Shown: positions 1 to 9,290, numbered from the stretch's first letter. The stretch: DNA of 54,436 nt from Polyangiaceae bacterium (GCA_025936115.1 JAICTZ010000050.1:1-54436); one strand, 5' to 3'. Numbers and translations are program-made. Notes: generated from the sequence alone by a model not told the origin.

Positions 1-161
1 CGGACGACGCCGGCAACCTCGTGCGGCTCGGCCCGAAGGGCGTGAAGGCTCGCGCCAAGTTGCCCGAGGGACGCCTTCTATCGCTCGATCCGCGCAGCGA
101 CGGCATCATCGTCGCCGCCTATCGCGACGGCCGCGTGCTCGGACTGCGCTTGATCGATTGA
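1..161 (+). CDS. C-terminal end of an unidentified protein (partial)
   Basis: The reading frame starting at base 3 is open from the window edge to a TGA at 159-161 and ends ...GRVLGLRLID. About 52 residues are visible. Alternating short hydrophobic strands and Gly/Asp turns (SLDPRSDGIIVAAYRDG) look like a beta-propeller blade or similar beta repeat, but the family cannot be named from this fragment. The next gene starts at once (ATG at 164), so the two are probably one operon. Confidence 0.6.
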   Translation, partial: DDAGNLVRLGPKGVKARAKLPEGRLLSLDPRSDGIIVAAYRDGRVLGLRLID

Positions 162-163
162 GC

Positions 164-1408
164 ATGGCCTTCAAAGACAAGCTCGACCGCCTCGGTCCGG
201 CGCCGCCTCGCACGGCGCCGTCGAGCGTCGCCGCCGTCGAGCGAAGCGACGTGCTCGCCGCGTTGCGGCGTAAAATGGCCAAAATTCTCGATCAGCCCGC
301 GCCGCAGCCGAGGCCGCCCGCGGACCCGAGCGACACGTCCTTACCCTTCGTGCGCGAAGTGACGCCCGCGGGCGTGCTCCATTGCCGCCGTCTCACGTTA
401 CCGCGCTCGCACCATGTCGGACGTGTTCCGGTGGACGCTGCCTTCTCGGCGGCTCCCGAGCTCCTCGCGCTCTTGGCGCTCGATCTTTCGCTCGGCTCGT
501 GCCGCGTGCCGGGCGCGCTCTTTCTCGATACCGAGACGACGGGACTCGGTACGGGCGGAGGCATCTGGGCCTTCCTCGTGGGGATGGCGAGCTTCGACGA
601 GCAAGGCCGGCTCGAGGTCGAACAGCTCCTACTGCAGAGTCCCGCCGACGAGCCCGCGCTCGTCGAGCGCGTCGCCGCGCGCATCGCCGCGAGCGACTTT
701 CTCGTGACTTACAACGGCAAAACCTTCGATTTGCCGCTGATTTCGAGCCGCGCCGTCATGTGCCGGCTGCCTCCCGTCGTGCGGCGGCCGCACCTCGATC
801 TCCTGCACGTCGCGCGGCGTTTGCACCGCAAGCGCTTGGGCGCCTGCCGGCTCGTCACCCTAGAGAGTGAAGTTCTCGGCTTCGTGCGCGGGCCGGACAT
901 CGAGGGCGGCGAAGTGCCGGCGCGCTACGCGCACTTTCTCCGCACGGGCGACGAGACCGCGCTGGCTGCCGTCGTCGAGCACAACGCCTGGGACGTGGCG
1001 AGCATGGCCGCGCTCGTGGGTCTCTACGGCGAGCCTTTCGACCTCCTGCACCCGGAAGACCTGGTCGGGATGGCGCGTACGCTGAAACGGGCCGGGGCCT
1101 TGAGCGAGGCCGAACGGGCGGCCGAAACGGCGCTCCAGCGCGGCGCGGGCCCCCAAGCGCTGCGGGTGCGGGGCTCGATCGCCAAGGCGCGCGGTGAACG
1201 CGCACGCGCCCTCGCTGATTTCGAGGCTTTCTCGGCGGAAGCCTCCGACCCGAGCGTGCGGCTCGAGCTCGTGAAGCTCTACGAGCATTTCCTGAAATTG
1301 CCGGGCCGCGCACTCGAGCTGCTCGACGAGGGTACCGGCGAGACGGTCGAAGCCACGGCACGTCGCCGCTCGCGTCTCACGCGCAAGACCCTGCGCGGAC
1401 CCTCGTAG
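164..1408 (+). CDS. RNase H-like (YprB-type, DEDD) exonuclease domain protein
   Basis: Protein of about 414 residues. A DEDD-type 3'-5' exonuclease fold is visible: motif I FLDTETTGLGTGGG near residue 120, motif II around VTYNGKTFDLP near 185, and a final HNAWDVASM near 275 carrying the last Asp. This matches the predicted RNase_H_2/YprB family, expected to cut single-stranded nucleic acid with two metal ions. The C-terminal third (RTLKRAGALSEAERAAETAL...) looks like TPR helices. A TTG at 158 is in frame, but the ATG at 164 follows the upstream stop directly and is preferred. leuS follows after 23 nt. Confidence 0.85.
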   Translation: MAFKDKLDRLGPAPPRTAPSSVAAVERSDVLAALRRKMAKILDQPAPQPRPPADPSDTSLPFVREVTPAGVLHCRRLTLPRSHHVGRVPVDAAFSAAPELLALLALDLSLGSCRVPGALFLDTETTGLGTGGGIWAFLVGMASFDEQGRLEVEQLLLQSPADEPALVERVAARIAASDFLVTYNGKTFDLPLISSRAVMCRLPPVVRRPHLDLLHVARRLHRKRLGACRLVTLESEVLGFVRGPDIEGGEVPARYAHFLRTGDETALAAVVEHNAWDVASMAALVGLYGEPFDLLHPEDLVGMARTLKRAGALSEAERAAETALQRGAGPQALRVRGSIAKARGERARALADFEAFSAEASDPSVRLELVKLYEHFLKLPGRALELLDEGTGETVEATARRRSRLTRKTLRGPS

Positions 1409-1431
1409 TTCGCTAACCTTCGCCTCCGACC

Positions 1432-4080
1432 ATGGCCTACGACCACCGCGCGATCGAACAGCGCTGGCAACACTTCTGGGAAGCGAACCAAACCTTCAAA
1501 GCGGAGCGCCGCATCGGTCGACCGAAGGCCTACATCCTCGACATGTTCCCGTACCCGTCGGGTTCGGGCCTGCACGTCGGGCACCCGCTCGGATACCTCG
1601 CGACCGACATCGTGGCGCGCAAGAAGCGGATGCAGGGCTTCGACGTGCTGCACCCGATGGGCTGGGACGCTTTCGGGCTTCCCGCCGAGCAGCATGCCAT
1701 CCGCACCGGCGCTCACCCGGCGAAGACCACCGCAGAAAATATCCACGTCTACAGGCGGCAGCTCAAACAGATCGGTTTTGCCTACGACTGGTCGCGGGAA
1801 ATCAACACGACCGATCCCGGATACGTGCGCTGGACGCAGTGGATCTTCCTCAAGATGTACGAGCGGGGGCTCGCATTTCAGGCAGAAATCCCCGTCAACT
1901 GGTGTCCGGGCCTCGGCACGGTGCTCGCGAACGAAGAGATCATCGACGGTCGCAGCGAGGTCGGCGGCTTTCCCGTCGTGCGGCAGCCGCTCCGGCAGTG
2001 GCAGCTCCGTATCACGGCCTACGCCGATCGGCTGAGCGAAGAGCTCGAGCCGCTCGACTGGCCCGAAACCAAGCAAAAGCAACGCGATTGGATCGGCAAG
2101 AGCGAAGGCGCGGAGGTGGAGTTTCCGGTCGAAGGCCGAGAGGAAGCGCTCACCGTCTTCACGACGCGGCCCGACACGCTTTACGGCGCGACGTACATGG
2201 TGATCGCGCCCGACCATCCGCTGACGCTCGCGATCACGACGCCGAGCCAGCGCGCTCAAGTGAGCGCCTACGTCGACGCCGCGAGTCGCAAGAGCGACAT
2301 GGAACGCACCGCCTTGAACCGCGAAAAGACCGGCGTTGCGACGGGCGCCTTCGCGAAGAACCCGCTGAGCGGCCGCCGCATCCCCATTTTCACGGCCGAT
2401 TACGTGCTCGGCGCCTACGGCACCGGAGCCATCATGGCCGTGCCCGCGCACGACGAGCGTGATTTCGAGTTCGCGCGCCGTTTCGAGCTCCCGATCGTCG
2501 AGGTCGTGAGCCCCGACGGGTCCCTGCACGAAAACCTCGAGCGCGCGTACACCGCGGACGGCATCGCCGTGCGCTCCGGTGCCTTCGACGGCCAGCCCAC
2601 GGCCGAGATGAAGCAGAATGTCTTGGCGCACCTCGAGCGGCAGGGCATCGGGCGCCGCCGCATCAACTACAAGCTCCGCGACTGGGTGTTCAGCCGCCAG
2701 CGCTATTGGGGCGAGCCAATTCCCATTTATTTCCCGGTCGACACAGCGGGGGATCCGCGTCAGGGCGCCGCTTACACCATCGACTACACGCAGCCCATCG
2801 CCGTGGCCGAAGCCGAGCTCCCCGTGCGGCTGCCCGAGCTCGACGATTATCGCCCGGGCGATCCGCAGGGCCCGCTGGCCCGGGCAACGAATTGGAGATT
2901 CTTCCAAAAGGATAGCAAGTGGTTCGCGCGCGAGACCAACACGATGCCGCAGTGGGCGGGCTCGTGCTGGTACTACCTGCGCTACCTCGACCCGAAGAAC
3001 GAGCGCGAGCTGTGCTCGGCGGGCGCCTACGATGCCTGGATGCCCGTCGACCTCTACGTCGGGGGTTCCGAGCACGGCGTCCTGCACCTGCTCTACGCGC
3101 GCTTCTGGCACAAGGTGCTCTTCGACCTCGGGGTCGTCAAACACCCCGAACCCTTCCTCAAGCTCGTGCATCAGGGCCCGATCCTCGGCACGATTTATCG
3201 TTACTTTGGCGCCGTCGACGGCGAAAGCGGCGCTCTCTATGCCGGGGACGACGCCAACGTCATCCCGATCGATGGTCCGGGCGACGTGCGCTTCGCGCTC
3301 AAAACCGGCGAAAAACTCGAAGAGCGGTGGGCGAACGAGCCCGAAATCGAATGGCGCGACGGCACGCCGTTCTTGCGCGGACGTGACGTGCGCGTCGTGC
3401 CCGTCAGCGAGAAAATGAGCAAATCACGCGGCAACGTCGTCAATCCCGACAGCGTGATCGCCGAGCACGGCGCCGACGCGCTGCGCGTCTACGAGATGTT
3501 CATGGGTCCGCTCGAACAGATGAAGCCCTGGCAGACGAGCGGCATCTTCGGCGTGCGCCGCTTCCTCGATCGCGTCGACGGCCTCGTCGGTCGCGAGCTC
3601 GGGACGGAGATGGACCTCGAGACGGCCAAGCTCGTTCACCGCACCGTGAAAAAGGTGGGCGAGGACATCGACGCGCTGCGCCTGAACACCGCCGTGAGCG
3701 CGATGATGATTCTCACGAATCACCTGAACGGCCTCCCGCAAGTGCCGCGCGAAGCGGCCGAGAAGCTCACCTTGTGTCTCGCTCCTTTCGCGCCGCACCT
3801 CGGCGAGGAGCTCTGGCAGCGGCTCGGACACGAGCCGTCCGTGGCAGTCGCGCCGTGGCCGAGCTTCGATCCGGCGCTCTGCGTCGACGATACGGTCGAA
3901 ATCGGGGTCCAGGTGAACGGCAAGGTCCGCGGTCGCGTCACCCTCGGCCTCACGGCGTCCGAAGAGGAAGCGAAAGGGGCGGGCCTCGCGGATTCGAACG
4001 TCGCGAAATTCGTCGAGGGCAAGCAGCTCACGAAGGTGATCTACGTGCCCGGCAAGATCCTCAATTTCATCGTTCGCTGA
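1432..4080 (+). CDS. leuS: Leucyl-tRNA synthetase
   Basis: Full-length class Ia synthetase of 882 residues, charging tRNA-Leu in the cytoplasm. The HIGH signature is HVGH at residues 48-51 within YPSGSGLHVGHPLGY, and the KMSKS loop is present as SEKMSKSRGNVVNP near residue 661. The CP1 editing region lies between, with TTRPDTLYGATY near 245. The C-terminal end has the bacterial LeuS tail QVNGKVRGRV. Length and motif order are normal for bacterial LeuS. The sequence CGCTAACCT, 12 nt before the ATG, resembles the extended -10 motif seen elsewhere here. Confidence 0.98.
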   Translation: MAYDHRAIEQRWQHFWEANQTFKAERRIGRPKAYILDMFPYPSGSGLHVGHPLGYLATDIVARKKRMQGFDVLHPMGWDAFGLPAEQHAIRTGAHPAKTTAENIHVYRRQLKQIGFAYDWSREINTTDPGYVRWTQWIFLKMYERGLAFQAEIPVNWCPGLGTVLANEEIIDGRSEVGGFPVVRQPLRQWQLRITAYADRLSEELEPLDWPETKQKQRDWIGKSEGAEVEFPVEGREEALTVFTTRPDTLYGATYMVIAPDHPLTLAITTPSQRAQVSAYVDAASRKSDMERTALNREKTGVATGAFAKNPLSGRRIPIFTADYVLGAYGTGAIMAVPAHDERDFEFARRFELPIVEVVSPDGSLHENLERAYTADGIAVRSGAFDGQPTAEMKQNVLAHLERQGIGRRRINYKLRDWVFSRQRYWGEPIPIYFPVDTAGDPRQGAAYTIDYTQPIAVAEAELPVRLPELDDYRPGDPQGPLARATNWRFFQKDSKWFARETNTMPQWAGSCWYYLRYLDPKNERELCSAGAYDAWMPVDLYVGGSEHGVLHLLYARFWHKVLFDLGVVKHPEPFLKLVHQGPILGTIYRYFGAVDGESGALYAGDDANVIPIDGPGDVRFALKTGEKLEERWANEPEIEWRDGTPFLRGRDVRVVPVSEKMSKSRGNVVNPDSVIAEHGADALRVYEMFMGPLEQMKPWQTSGIFGVRRFLDRVDGLVGRELGTEMDLETAKLVHRTVKKVGEDIDALRLNTAVSAMMILTNHLNGLPQVPREAAEKLTLCLAPFAPHLGEELWQRLGHEPSVAVAPWPSFDPALCVDDTVEIGVQVNGKVRGRVTLGLTASEEEAKGAGLADSNVAKFVEGKQLTKVIYVPGKILNFIVR

Positions 4081-4186
4081 CCCGAGCTCGCGCTGCCGAC
4101 CTGAGCAAGAGCGCACGTGTCGTCTGCGCAGGGCTGATCAGGGATAGGGCGCAACAGGCGTTCCGGCTGAACGAGTTTAGGGCTGT

Positions 4187-4205
4187 GGGAAAGTTGTTGT
4201 TTCCC
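4187..4205. terminator. Hairpin in the gap between convergent leuS and the histidine kinase
   Basis: GGGAAA at 4187-4192 pairs with TTTCCC at 4200-4205 around a 7-nt loop. It lies in the 175-nt gap 4081-4255 between two convergent genes and could end transcription from either side, but no T-run follows. Apart from it I see nothing else in this gap. Confidence 0.3.
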
Positions 4206-4255
4206 GTGAAACCGCTCGCCGGAAAATGGCCAAGTTTTCAGCGGATGCAAACTTT

Positions 4256-5506
4256 TCAGGTCGCGAGCACCCTTGTGGAGAAAGGGTCCGACGCCATCGG
4301 TGCCGAGCGTTCGGGAAGAATCACGTAGAACGCCGTACCGGTCAGTGGCACGCCTAGAATCTCTTCGTTGGCAGGCGAAGCAAAGCGCACGTCGCCGCCA
4401 TGGCCGTGCGCAACACCACGCACGATCGCGAGGCCGATACCGGTGCCGCCATGCGAGCGGGTGGGGGAGCCGTCCACTTGGTAGAACGGCTCGAAGAGCC
4501 GCCGCGTCTTCTCGGTGCTGATGCCAGGGCCGGTATCGGCAATGCACACCTCGAGGTGACCGGAGGCGAGTCGGCGCGCCCGCACGCCGACCGTACCGCC
4601 CGCAGGCGTGAATTTCGTTGCATTATCGAGCAGTTGGTCGATGGCTCGCCCGAGCCGCTCGACGTCGCCCGAGCCGGTCAGCGTCCCTCGCTTCGGCAGA
4701 TCGGCCACTAGACGCATGCGGCCGTCGTCGAAGGCCGGTTGGCGGCTGATCGCGCTTTGCACGACGTCCGTCAGGTCGTACTCGCGATACGCGAAGCGCA
4801 TCTTGCCGGTCTCGAGCGCGGTCACGTCGAGCAGGCTGTCGATGAGGCGGCGTAGCCGTTGGACGCAGTCATCCATGGCGCGCAGGGCTTTGTGCTGCGG
4901 CGTCGTGAGCTCGCCGAGCTCGCCGTCGACCAGGAGCTTCAAGTACCCGACGATGGGAGTCATCGGCGTCGCAAGCTCGTGGGAGATGTTGCGGTAAAAT
5001 TCCTTCTTGGCCTGGTCGAGCTCGAGCAGGCGCTTGTTCGCCGCAAGCAACTCCGCAACCTTCTGCTCGAGGTGCGAGACGATGCGTTGCGTCTGCAGGC
5101 GGAGCTGCTCGTTTGCAGCGTCCGGCTCGGCGCGCTCCCGACGTCCTTCGAGATAGCCGCGCACCGTGTCCGCGAACGAGCGCGCGTCGATCGGCTTTTG
5201 CAAAAAGCCGTCACAGCCGACGGCGAGACTTGCGTCCCGGTTCCCCTCGGCGGTGATCGCCACGATCGGCATGCCGCGCAGCGTGGGTTCGGCGCGCAAG
5301 CGCAGCGTCACTTCGTAGCCGTCCAAGCCGGGGATCGCGATGTCGACCAGCACGAGGTCCGGCCGGTCGGCGAGCGCCTTGCGGATGCCGTCGAGTCCGT
5401 CGACCGCGTCGATGACTTCGAAGCCCGCGGGCGTCAGCAGCTTGCGCACTAGCAAGCGATTGGCGGGGTCGTCTTCGATATGTAGGACGCGCGGCACCGG
5501 TCCCAC
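4256..5506 (-). CDS. Receiver domain-histidine kinase (hybrid-type sensor, cytoplasmic)
   Basis: Protein of about 416 residues with no membrane segment. Order: N-terminal receiver (VLHIEDDPANRLLVRKLL, phospho-Asp in LVLVDIAIPGLDGY, Lys in GFLQKPID), a coiled coil, HisKA with H-box RNISHELATPM, and HATPase with N-box QLLDNATKF, G1 DTGPGI and G2 GGTGIGLAI. It probably phosphorylates itself on the H-box His in response to the N-terminal receiver. The frame is open upstream to 5728, but the receiver starts right after a GTG at 5506, which leaves 33 nt to the divergent regulator, so I use 5506. Partner and signal are unknown; the divergent receiver protein is the obvious candidate. Confidence 0.85.
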   Translation of the reverse strand: MGPVPRVLHIEDDPANRLLVRKLLTPAGFEVIDAVDGLDGIRKALADRPDLVLVDIAIPGLDGYEVTLRLRAEPTLRGMPIVAITAEGNRDASLAVGCDGFLQKPIDARSFADTVRGYLEGRRERAEPDAANEQLRLQTQRIVSHLEQKVAELLAANKRLLELDQAKKEFYRNISHELATPMTPIVGYLKLLVDGELGELTTPQHKALRAMDDCVQRLRRLIDSLLDVTALETGKMRFAYREYDLTDVVQSAISRQPAFDDGRMRLVADLPKRGTLTGSGDVERLGRAIDQLLDNATKFTPAGGTVGVRARRLASGHLEVCIADTGPGISTEKTRRLFEPFYQVDGSPTRSHGGTGIGLAIVRGVAHGHGGDVRFASPANEEILGVPLTGTAFYVILPERSAPMASDPFSTRVLAT

Positions 5507-5539
5507 TATGAGCCGTGATGTCGTCGGCCCGCAAGCCTT

Positions 5540-5953
5540 GTGGTACTTCTTCGTCCGTTGACCACGAGCAAACCCGATCCTCACCAGGAGAAGAAGCGCA
5601 TCCTCGTCGCCGAGGACGATCCGGCGATCGCGGCCATGCTCGTGAAGATCCTCGACGTGCGTTACGAGGTCCATCACGCCGACAGCGGCACGGCCGCGCT
5701 CGCGCTCGCCGATCGCGTGAAACCTCACCTGGCGCTCCTCGACGTGATGATGCCGGGACTCGATGGCTACGCGACCGCGCAGCGCCTGCGCTTGCTGCCT
5801 GGATTGAAGAGCATCGCCATCGTGTTTTTGACCGCGAAGAGCGGCCCGATGGACGTCGTCAAAGGCATCCAGTCGGGTGCTCGATTCTATTTGGCGAAGC
5901 CGTTCAAGATTGACGAGCTCCTCGCCAAGGTGAAGAAGGCGCTCGGCGAGTGA
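5540..5953 (+). CDS. Receiver-only response regulator
   Basis: Protein of about 137 residues consisting of one CheY-like receiver and no output domain. Visible are the acidic pair in ILVAEDDPAIAAML, the phospho-acceptor in HLALLDVMMPGLDGY, the Thr in VFLTAKS, and the conserved Lys in YLAKPFKIDE. GTG at 5540 is used; TTG at 5558 is an equally possible start and gives a shorter leader. The gene is divergent from the receiver-kinase and its stop overlaps the lnt start (GTGA). It may act as a phosphorelay shuttle with the divergent kinase (inference). Confidence 0.85.
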   Translation: MVLLRPLTTSKPDPHQEKKRILVAEDDPAIAAMLVKILDVRYEVHHADSGTAALALADRVKPHLALLDVMMPGLDGYATAQRLRLLPGLKSIAIVFLTAKSGPMDVVKGIQSGARFYLAKPFKIDELLAKVKKALGE

Positions 5954-7650
5954 AGCGTGGCAAAAAGGGCAAGAGCGTACGGCTCGGCCAAGGGAACTCG
6001 ACTGCGCTCGGCATGAAGACCGCCACGGCTCTCGCGGTTGCTTCGGGAGTGCTCTACTTCCTCGCGTTTCCGGGCATCGGTCTCTGGCCGCTCAGCTTCG
6101 TCGCGCTTTCACCCCTATTCGTGGCGCTCGACGGCCAAAGCGTGCGCCGAGCGACCTGGCTCGGGTGGGCCGCCGGCTTCACGATGACGATGCTCGGCTT
6201 CTATTGGCTGCTCGACATGCTCGAGACGTTCAGCGGCTTCGGAGCGCCGCTGTGTTTTCTGTTCACGGCCATCCTGTGTGGCTATCAGGCGGGGCGCTTC
6301 GCGCTCTTGGGCTGGTTACACGGTCGCATCACTGCGCGGGGTTACCCGGGAGCCCTCGCGTTCGCGCTCGGCTTCGCCGCGAGTGAGCAGGCCTTCCCCC
6401 TCTTGTTCCCGTGGTCGTACTCGGCGACGGTCCATCAAGTTCCGGCGCTCACGCAGCTCGCCGAGCTTGGCGGGCCCATCCTCGTCGCGTTGCCGATCGT
6501 GGCCGCGAACATCGCACTCGCTCAGATCTGGCTGACACGGCGCAGCCGCGGGCGGCTGGCTTGGCGGCGGCTCGTCCCTTTGCTCGCGGCTCCTGGTGTT
6601 TCCGCGCTGTACGGCGCCGTGCGCATTCCCGCCGTGGACGCCACCGTCGCGGCCGCTCCCAAGGGCCGGGTCGGCCTCGTGCAGGCCAACATGAGTCTCT
6701 TCGGCAAGCGCCACAACAAGGGGGAGGGACTCCGGCGTCACGTCGAGCTCACGCGCAAGCTCACGGCGGCAGGCAAGCTCGACCTGGCGATTTGGAGCGA
6801 AACGAGCGTGATGAGCGCGATGCAGGAGGACGAGCTCGACTCCGTCGTGCCGGGGCTCTTCGCGGCGTCGCTCGGCGTTCCGACCCTCTTCGGCGGCGTC
6901 ATCTACAAAGAGGTCGACGACGCGCGCAGGTACGTCCTCTATAACTCCGCGCTTCTCTCCGACGACCGCGGACACGTCGTGGGGCGCTTCGACAAGCAGC
7001 GACTGGTGATGTTCAGCGAGTCCATGCCGTTCGGTGAGACGTTTCCCGTCCTCTACGAGATCAGCCCGAACTCCGGTAAATTCGTGCCCGGGACACGCTT
7101 CGAGCCGCTGACGGAGGGCCAGCATCAGATCGCGACGATCATCTGTTACGAAGACATCATCCCCGGCTTCGTGAATCGGATCGTGAACAACGGCGATCCG
7201 GATCTGATCGCCAATCTCACGAACGACGCGTGGTTCGGCGATACGACCGAACCTTGGATCCACCTCGCGCTCGCGGAGCTACGCGCGGTCGAGCACCGGC
7301 GCTACTTCGTGCGCTCGACCAACAGCGGCGTGAGCGCCATCATCGATCCGGTAGGTCGCGTCGTCGCCCATACCCAGACGTTCCGCGAGGAGGCGCTCGC
7401 GGGAGAGGTGGCATGGCTGCACAGCCATACCGTGTACGAGGCGCTCGGCGACGTGCCCTGGTGGCTGCTCTCCTTGTTGACGCTCGTGCTGGCCGTCGCG
7501 CCGGCGCGCCCTAAGAAGCGACAGGGAGCCCCTGCGGCGTCCGGCCCGGCGACCAAAGACGCATCGGACACAATGTCGGAGCTTTGGCGCGCCAAGGCGC
7601 GCGCGTGGTTTGCTCGGGAAAGTGGCGGTTCCCGAACGAATGGCGAATAA
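5950..7650 (+). CDS. lnt: Apolipoprotein N-acyltransferase
   Basis: Integral inner-membrane enzyme that adds the third acyl chain to lipoproteins. The 566-residue protein starts with several hydrophobic helices (ALAVASGVLYFLAFPGIGLWPL and following), then a periplasmic nitrilase-like domain. The Glu-Lys-Cys triad can be placed at IWSETSVMS, at a Lys in the stretch between GGVIYKEVDD and DKQRLVMFSE, and at IICYEDIIPG. A final hydrophobic helix (WWLLSLLTLVLAVA) is followed by a basic tail. The GTG at 5950 overlaps the regulator stop by 4 nt; the ATG at 6013, closer to the first helix, is an alternative. Length is slightly above the usual 500-540 residues. The many predicted lipoproteins in this window would be its substrates. 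Confidence 0.93.
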   Translation: MKRGKKGKSVRLGQGNSTALGMKTATALAVASGVLYFLAFPGIGLWPLSFVALSPLFVALDGQSVRRATWLGWAAGFTMTMLGFYWLLDMLETFSGFGAPLCFLFTAILCGYQAGRFALLGWLHGRITARGYPGALAFALGFAASEQAFPLLFPWSYSATVHQVPALTQLAELGGPILVALPIVAANIALAQIWLTRRSRGRLAWRRLVPLLAAPGVSALYGAVRIPAVDATVAAAPKGRVGLVQANMSLFGKRHNKGEGLRRHVELTRKLTAAGKLDLAIWSETSVMSAMQEDELDSVVPGLFAASLGVPTLFGGVIYKEVDDARRYVLYNSALLSDDRGHVVGRFDKQRLVMFSESMPFGETFPVLYEISPNSGKFVPGTRFEPLTEGQHQIATIICYEDIIPGFVNRIVNNGDPDLIANLTNDAWFGDTTEPWIHLALAELRAVEHRRYFVRSTNSGVSAIIDPVGRVVAHTQTFREEALAGEVAWLHSHTVYEALGDVPWWLLSLLTLVLAVAPARPKKRQGAPAASGPATKDASDTMSELWRAKARAWFARESGGSRTNGE

Positions 7651-7761
7651 TCTTTCGAGCGCTCGCGTCTTTGCCCTGGAACGCGGAGTCAAATCGCTTG
7701 CTGCAGGGGAGGCCGACGAACCCGGCCGGCGTAAAATAAAACTACGGAGTTATTAAGAATC

Positions 7762-8511
7762 ATGGCTCACACTTGGAAGTACGCATTGGGTCTTGGCTTG
7801 ATGGGCGCGGCACTGAGCGTCGGCTGTACCGTCTCCTCGGGTGACGATGATTCGGGGTTTGCCGGCCAGTCGGGAGAGGGCGGCAGCAGCGGAACGGGCG
7901 GCAGCGGTGGAAAGGGTGGCACCACTTCTACGGGTGGCACGGGTGGGAGCACGGGCGGCACAGGCGGGAGCACCGGGGGCACGACGGGCGGCTCGGCGGG
8001 CGCCGGTACGGGTGGCTCAGCGAGCGGCAGCGCGGGCACTGGTGGTTCCGCGAGTGGTAGCGGTGGCTCGACCTCGGGTAGCGGAGGCAGCGGCGTCGAT
8101 ACGTCTCCGACCTGTGACGGCAATACGATGGGTACGCCGTACCCGGATTGCGACCCGGGCGAAGCAAACAAGGACGACCCCTGCGCGCTCTGCATCCAGC
8201 ATAGCTGCTGTGAGGAGTCGAAAAACTGCTACGCGACGGACCCGTACAACGTCTGTGGTTGGGGTGGGCCGTCGATGGACGATCCGATGCTCGCCGACTA
8301 CGCCGGAGCAGGCGAAATCGGCTGCATCACGACCTGTCTTGCCGAGTACGTCACGGAAAACGAGGTCTGCGACACCGACGGCATCGATGGTTGCACGAGC
8401 ATGTGCCAGACCCCGATGTGTACCCTCGTCGGGAGCGCCACGAGCGATCTCTTCACCTGCATGCAGGACAAGTGCGCGCAGTCTTGCTTCGGCGCCGACA
8501 CCTGCAACTGA
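7762..8511 (+). CDS. Lipoprotein with Gly/Ser/Thr-rich linker and Cys-rich C-terminal domain
   Basis: Signal peptide with lipobox LSVGC (Cys about residue 22), then an acidic stretch and some 80 residues of low-complexity GGTGGSTGGT-type repeats, then a compact domain of about 130 residues holding more than a dozen cysteines (for example CALCIQHSCCEESKNC and CTSMCQTPMCTLVG). This layout, an anchored disulfide-rich domain on a flexible linker, is common among myxobacterial surface lipoproteins. The function is not known. A 111-nt gap precedes it; GGAG lies 13 nt before the ATG. Confidence 0.8.
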   Translation: MAHTWKYALGLGLMGAALSVGCTVSSGDDDSGFAGQSGEGGSSGTGGSGGKGGTTSTGGTGGSTGGTGGSTGGTTGGSAGAGTGGSASGSAGTGGSASGSGGSTSGSGGSGVDTSPTCDGNTMGTPYPDCDPGEANKDDPCALCIQHSCCEESKNCYATDPYNVCGWGGPSMDDPMLADYAGAGEIGCITTCLAEYVTENEVCDTDGIDGCTSMCQTPMCTLVGSATSDLFTCMQDKCAQSCFGADTCN

Positions 8512-8526
8512 GCGAATCCGTTCGGG

Positions 8527-8550
8527 CGGTGCGAACGAAGTCTCGCACCG
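8527..8550 (+). terminator. Strong hairpin after the Cys-rich lipoprotein
   Basis: CGGTGCGA (8527-8534) is perfectly complementary to TCGCACCG (8543-8550), giving an 8-bp stem with an 8-nt loop, 15 nt after the stop at 8511. There is no T-tract, so it is either a GC-type terminator or an mRNA 3'-end structure. It lies upstream of the DUF72 promoter candidate. Confidence 0.45.
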
Positions 8551-8596
8551 GGACCCGGGAAAACACGTGTAGAACGCGGCGCCGCGCCGGTTCGTG

Positions 8597-8605
8597 TGTT
8601 AGCGT
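8597..8605 (+). promoter_or_regulatory. Extended -10-like motif before the DUF72 gene
   Basis: TGTTAGCGT fits TGNTANNNT and ends 9 nt before the ATG at 8615. No good -35 hexamer is seen 17 nt upstream. Several other first genes in this window show the same arrangement. Confidence 0.4.
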
Positions 8606-8614
8606 TGCGCCCAC

Positions 8615-9268
8615 ATGATGGTCGTCGGATGCGCGGGTTTTGCCGTACCCGCGACGCGCTATTTCAAAGAGTACTCCTTCGTCGAGGTCCAGGAGACGCA
8701 CCTCGCCGTGCCCGGTCAGGGCACGCTTCGCCGCTGGCGGCGAGAGGCGCCGCGCGGGTTTGCGTTCGCGTTGCTCGGTCCGCGCGAAATCACCCAAGAG
8801 GGATTTCGTGGCGGCAAGGTCGTAGAGACCGCTCTCGACAAGCTCGCGGAGGTCGCGACCGAGCTCGCCGCGCGCACCGCTATCTTTCTCGCGCCGCCCG
8901 ATTTTCCGTACACACGTGCCAATCGCACGGCGCTGCGGGATTTTTTGAAGGACGTGAAGTCACGCTTCGATCGCATCGTCTTCGACGCCGGGCCGGCGTG
9001 GAAGCCCGACGATGCCGACGACCTGGCGGAGGAGACGCAGTCCCTCGCCGCGCGCGATCCGCTGCACCAAGGGCTCTCCGGCCGGACCACCGCGTATTAC
9101 CGCTTGCCCGGACCGGCCGGTCACAAGTCACGCTACGAGGACCCGGCCATCGAGCGTTTGGCGGAGATTGCACGGGAAGGTGGCGAGCAGACGGCGACCT
9201 ACGTCTTCGCGAACGTAGACATGTTCGCCGACGCCAAGCGCTTCAAGCGCGCGTTCGGCGGCGCCTGA
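8615..9268 (+). CDS. DUF72 (YecE-like) domain protein
   Basis: Protein of 217 residues. It matches the DUF72/YecE family: N-terminal GCAGFAVPATRYFKEYSFVEVQ (strand and a Tyr/Phe-rich segment), RREAPRGFAFALLGPREIT, FLAPPDFPYT, a central Asp strand (RIVFDAGPAW) and C-terminal TTAYYRLPGPAGHKSRYED with TATYVFANVD. The family has a TIM-barrel-like fold and no settled biochemical role. The cysteine desulfurase follows after 22 nt, so the two are likely co-transcribed. Confidence 0.85.
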   Translation: MMVVGCAGFAVPATRYFKEYSFVEVQETHLAVPGQGTLRRWRREAPRGFAFALLGPREITQEGFRGGKVVETALDKLAEVATELAARTAIFLAPPDFPYTRANRTALRDFLKDVKSRFDRIVFDAGPAWKPDDADDLAEETQSLAARDPLHQGLSGRTTAYYRLPGPAGHKSRYEDPAIERLAEIAREGGEQTATYVFANVDMFADAKRFKRAFGGA

Positions 9269-9290
9269 GCGCGGGCAGGTAGCCGCGGAA

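Noticed and set aside
1279..3171. 630-codon open frame antisense to leuS
   Set aside because: leuS has complete family motifs. The antisense frame is Arg/Ala/His-rich without any recognisable domain and comes from high third-position GC.
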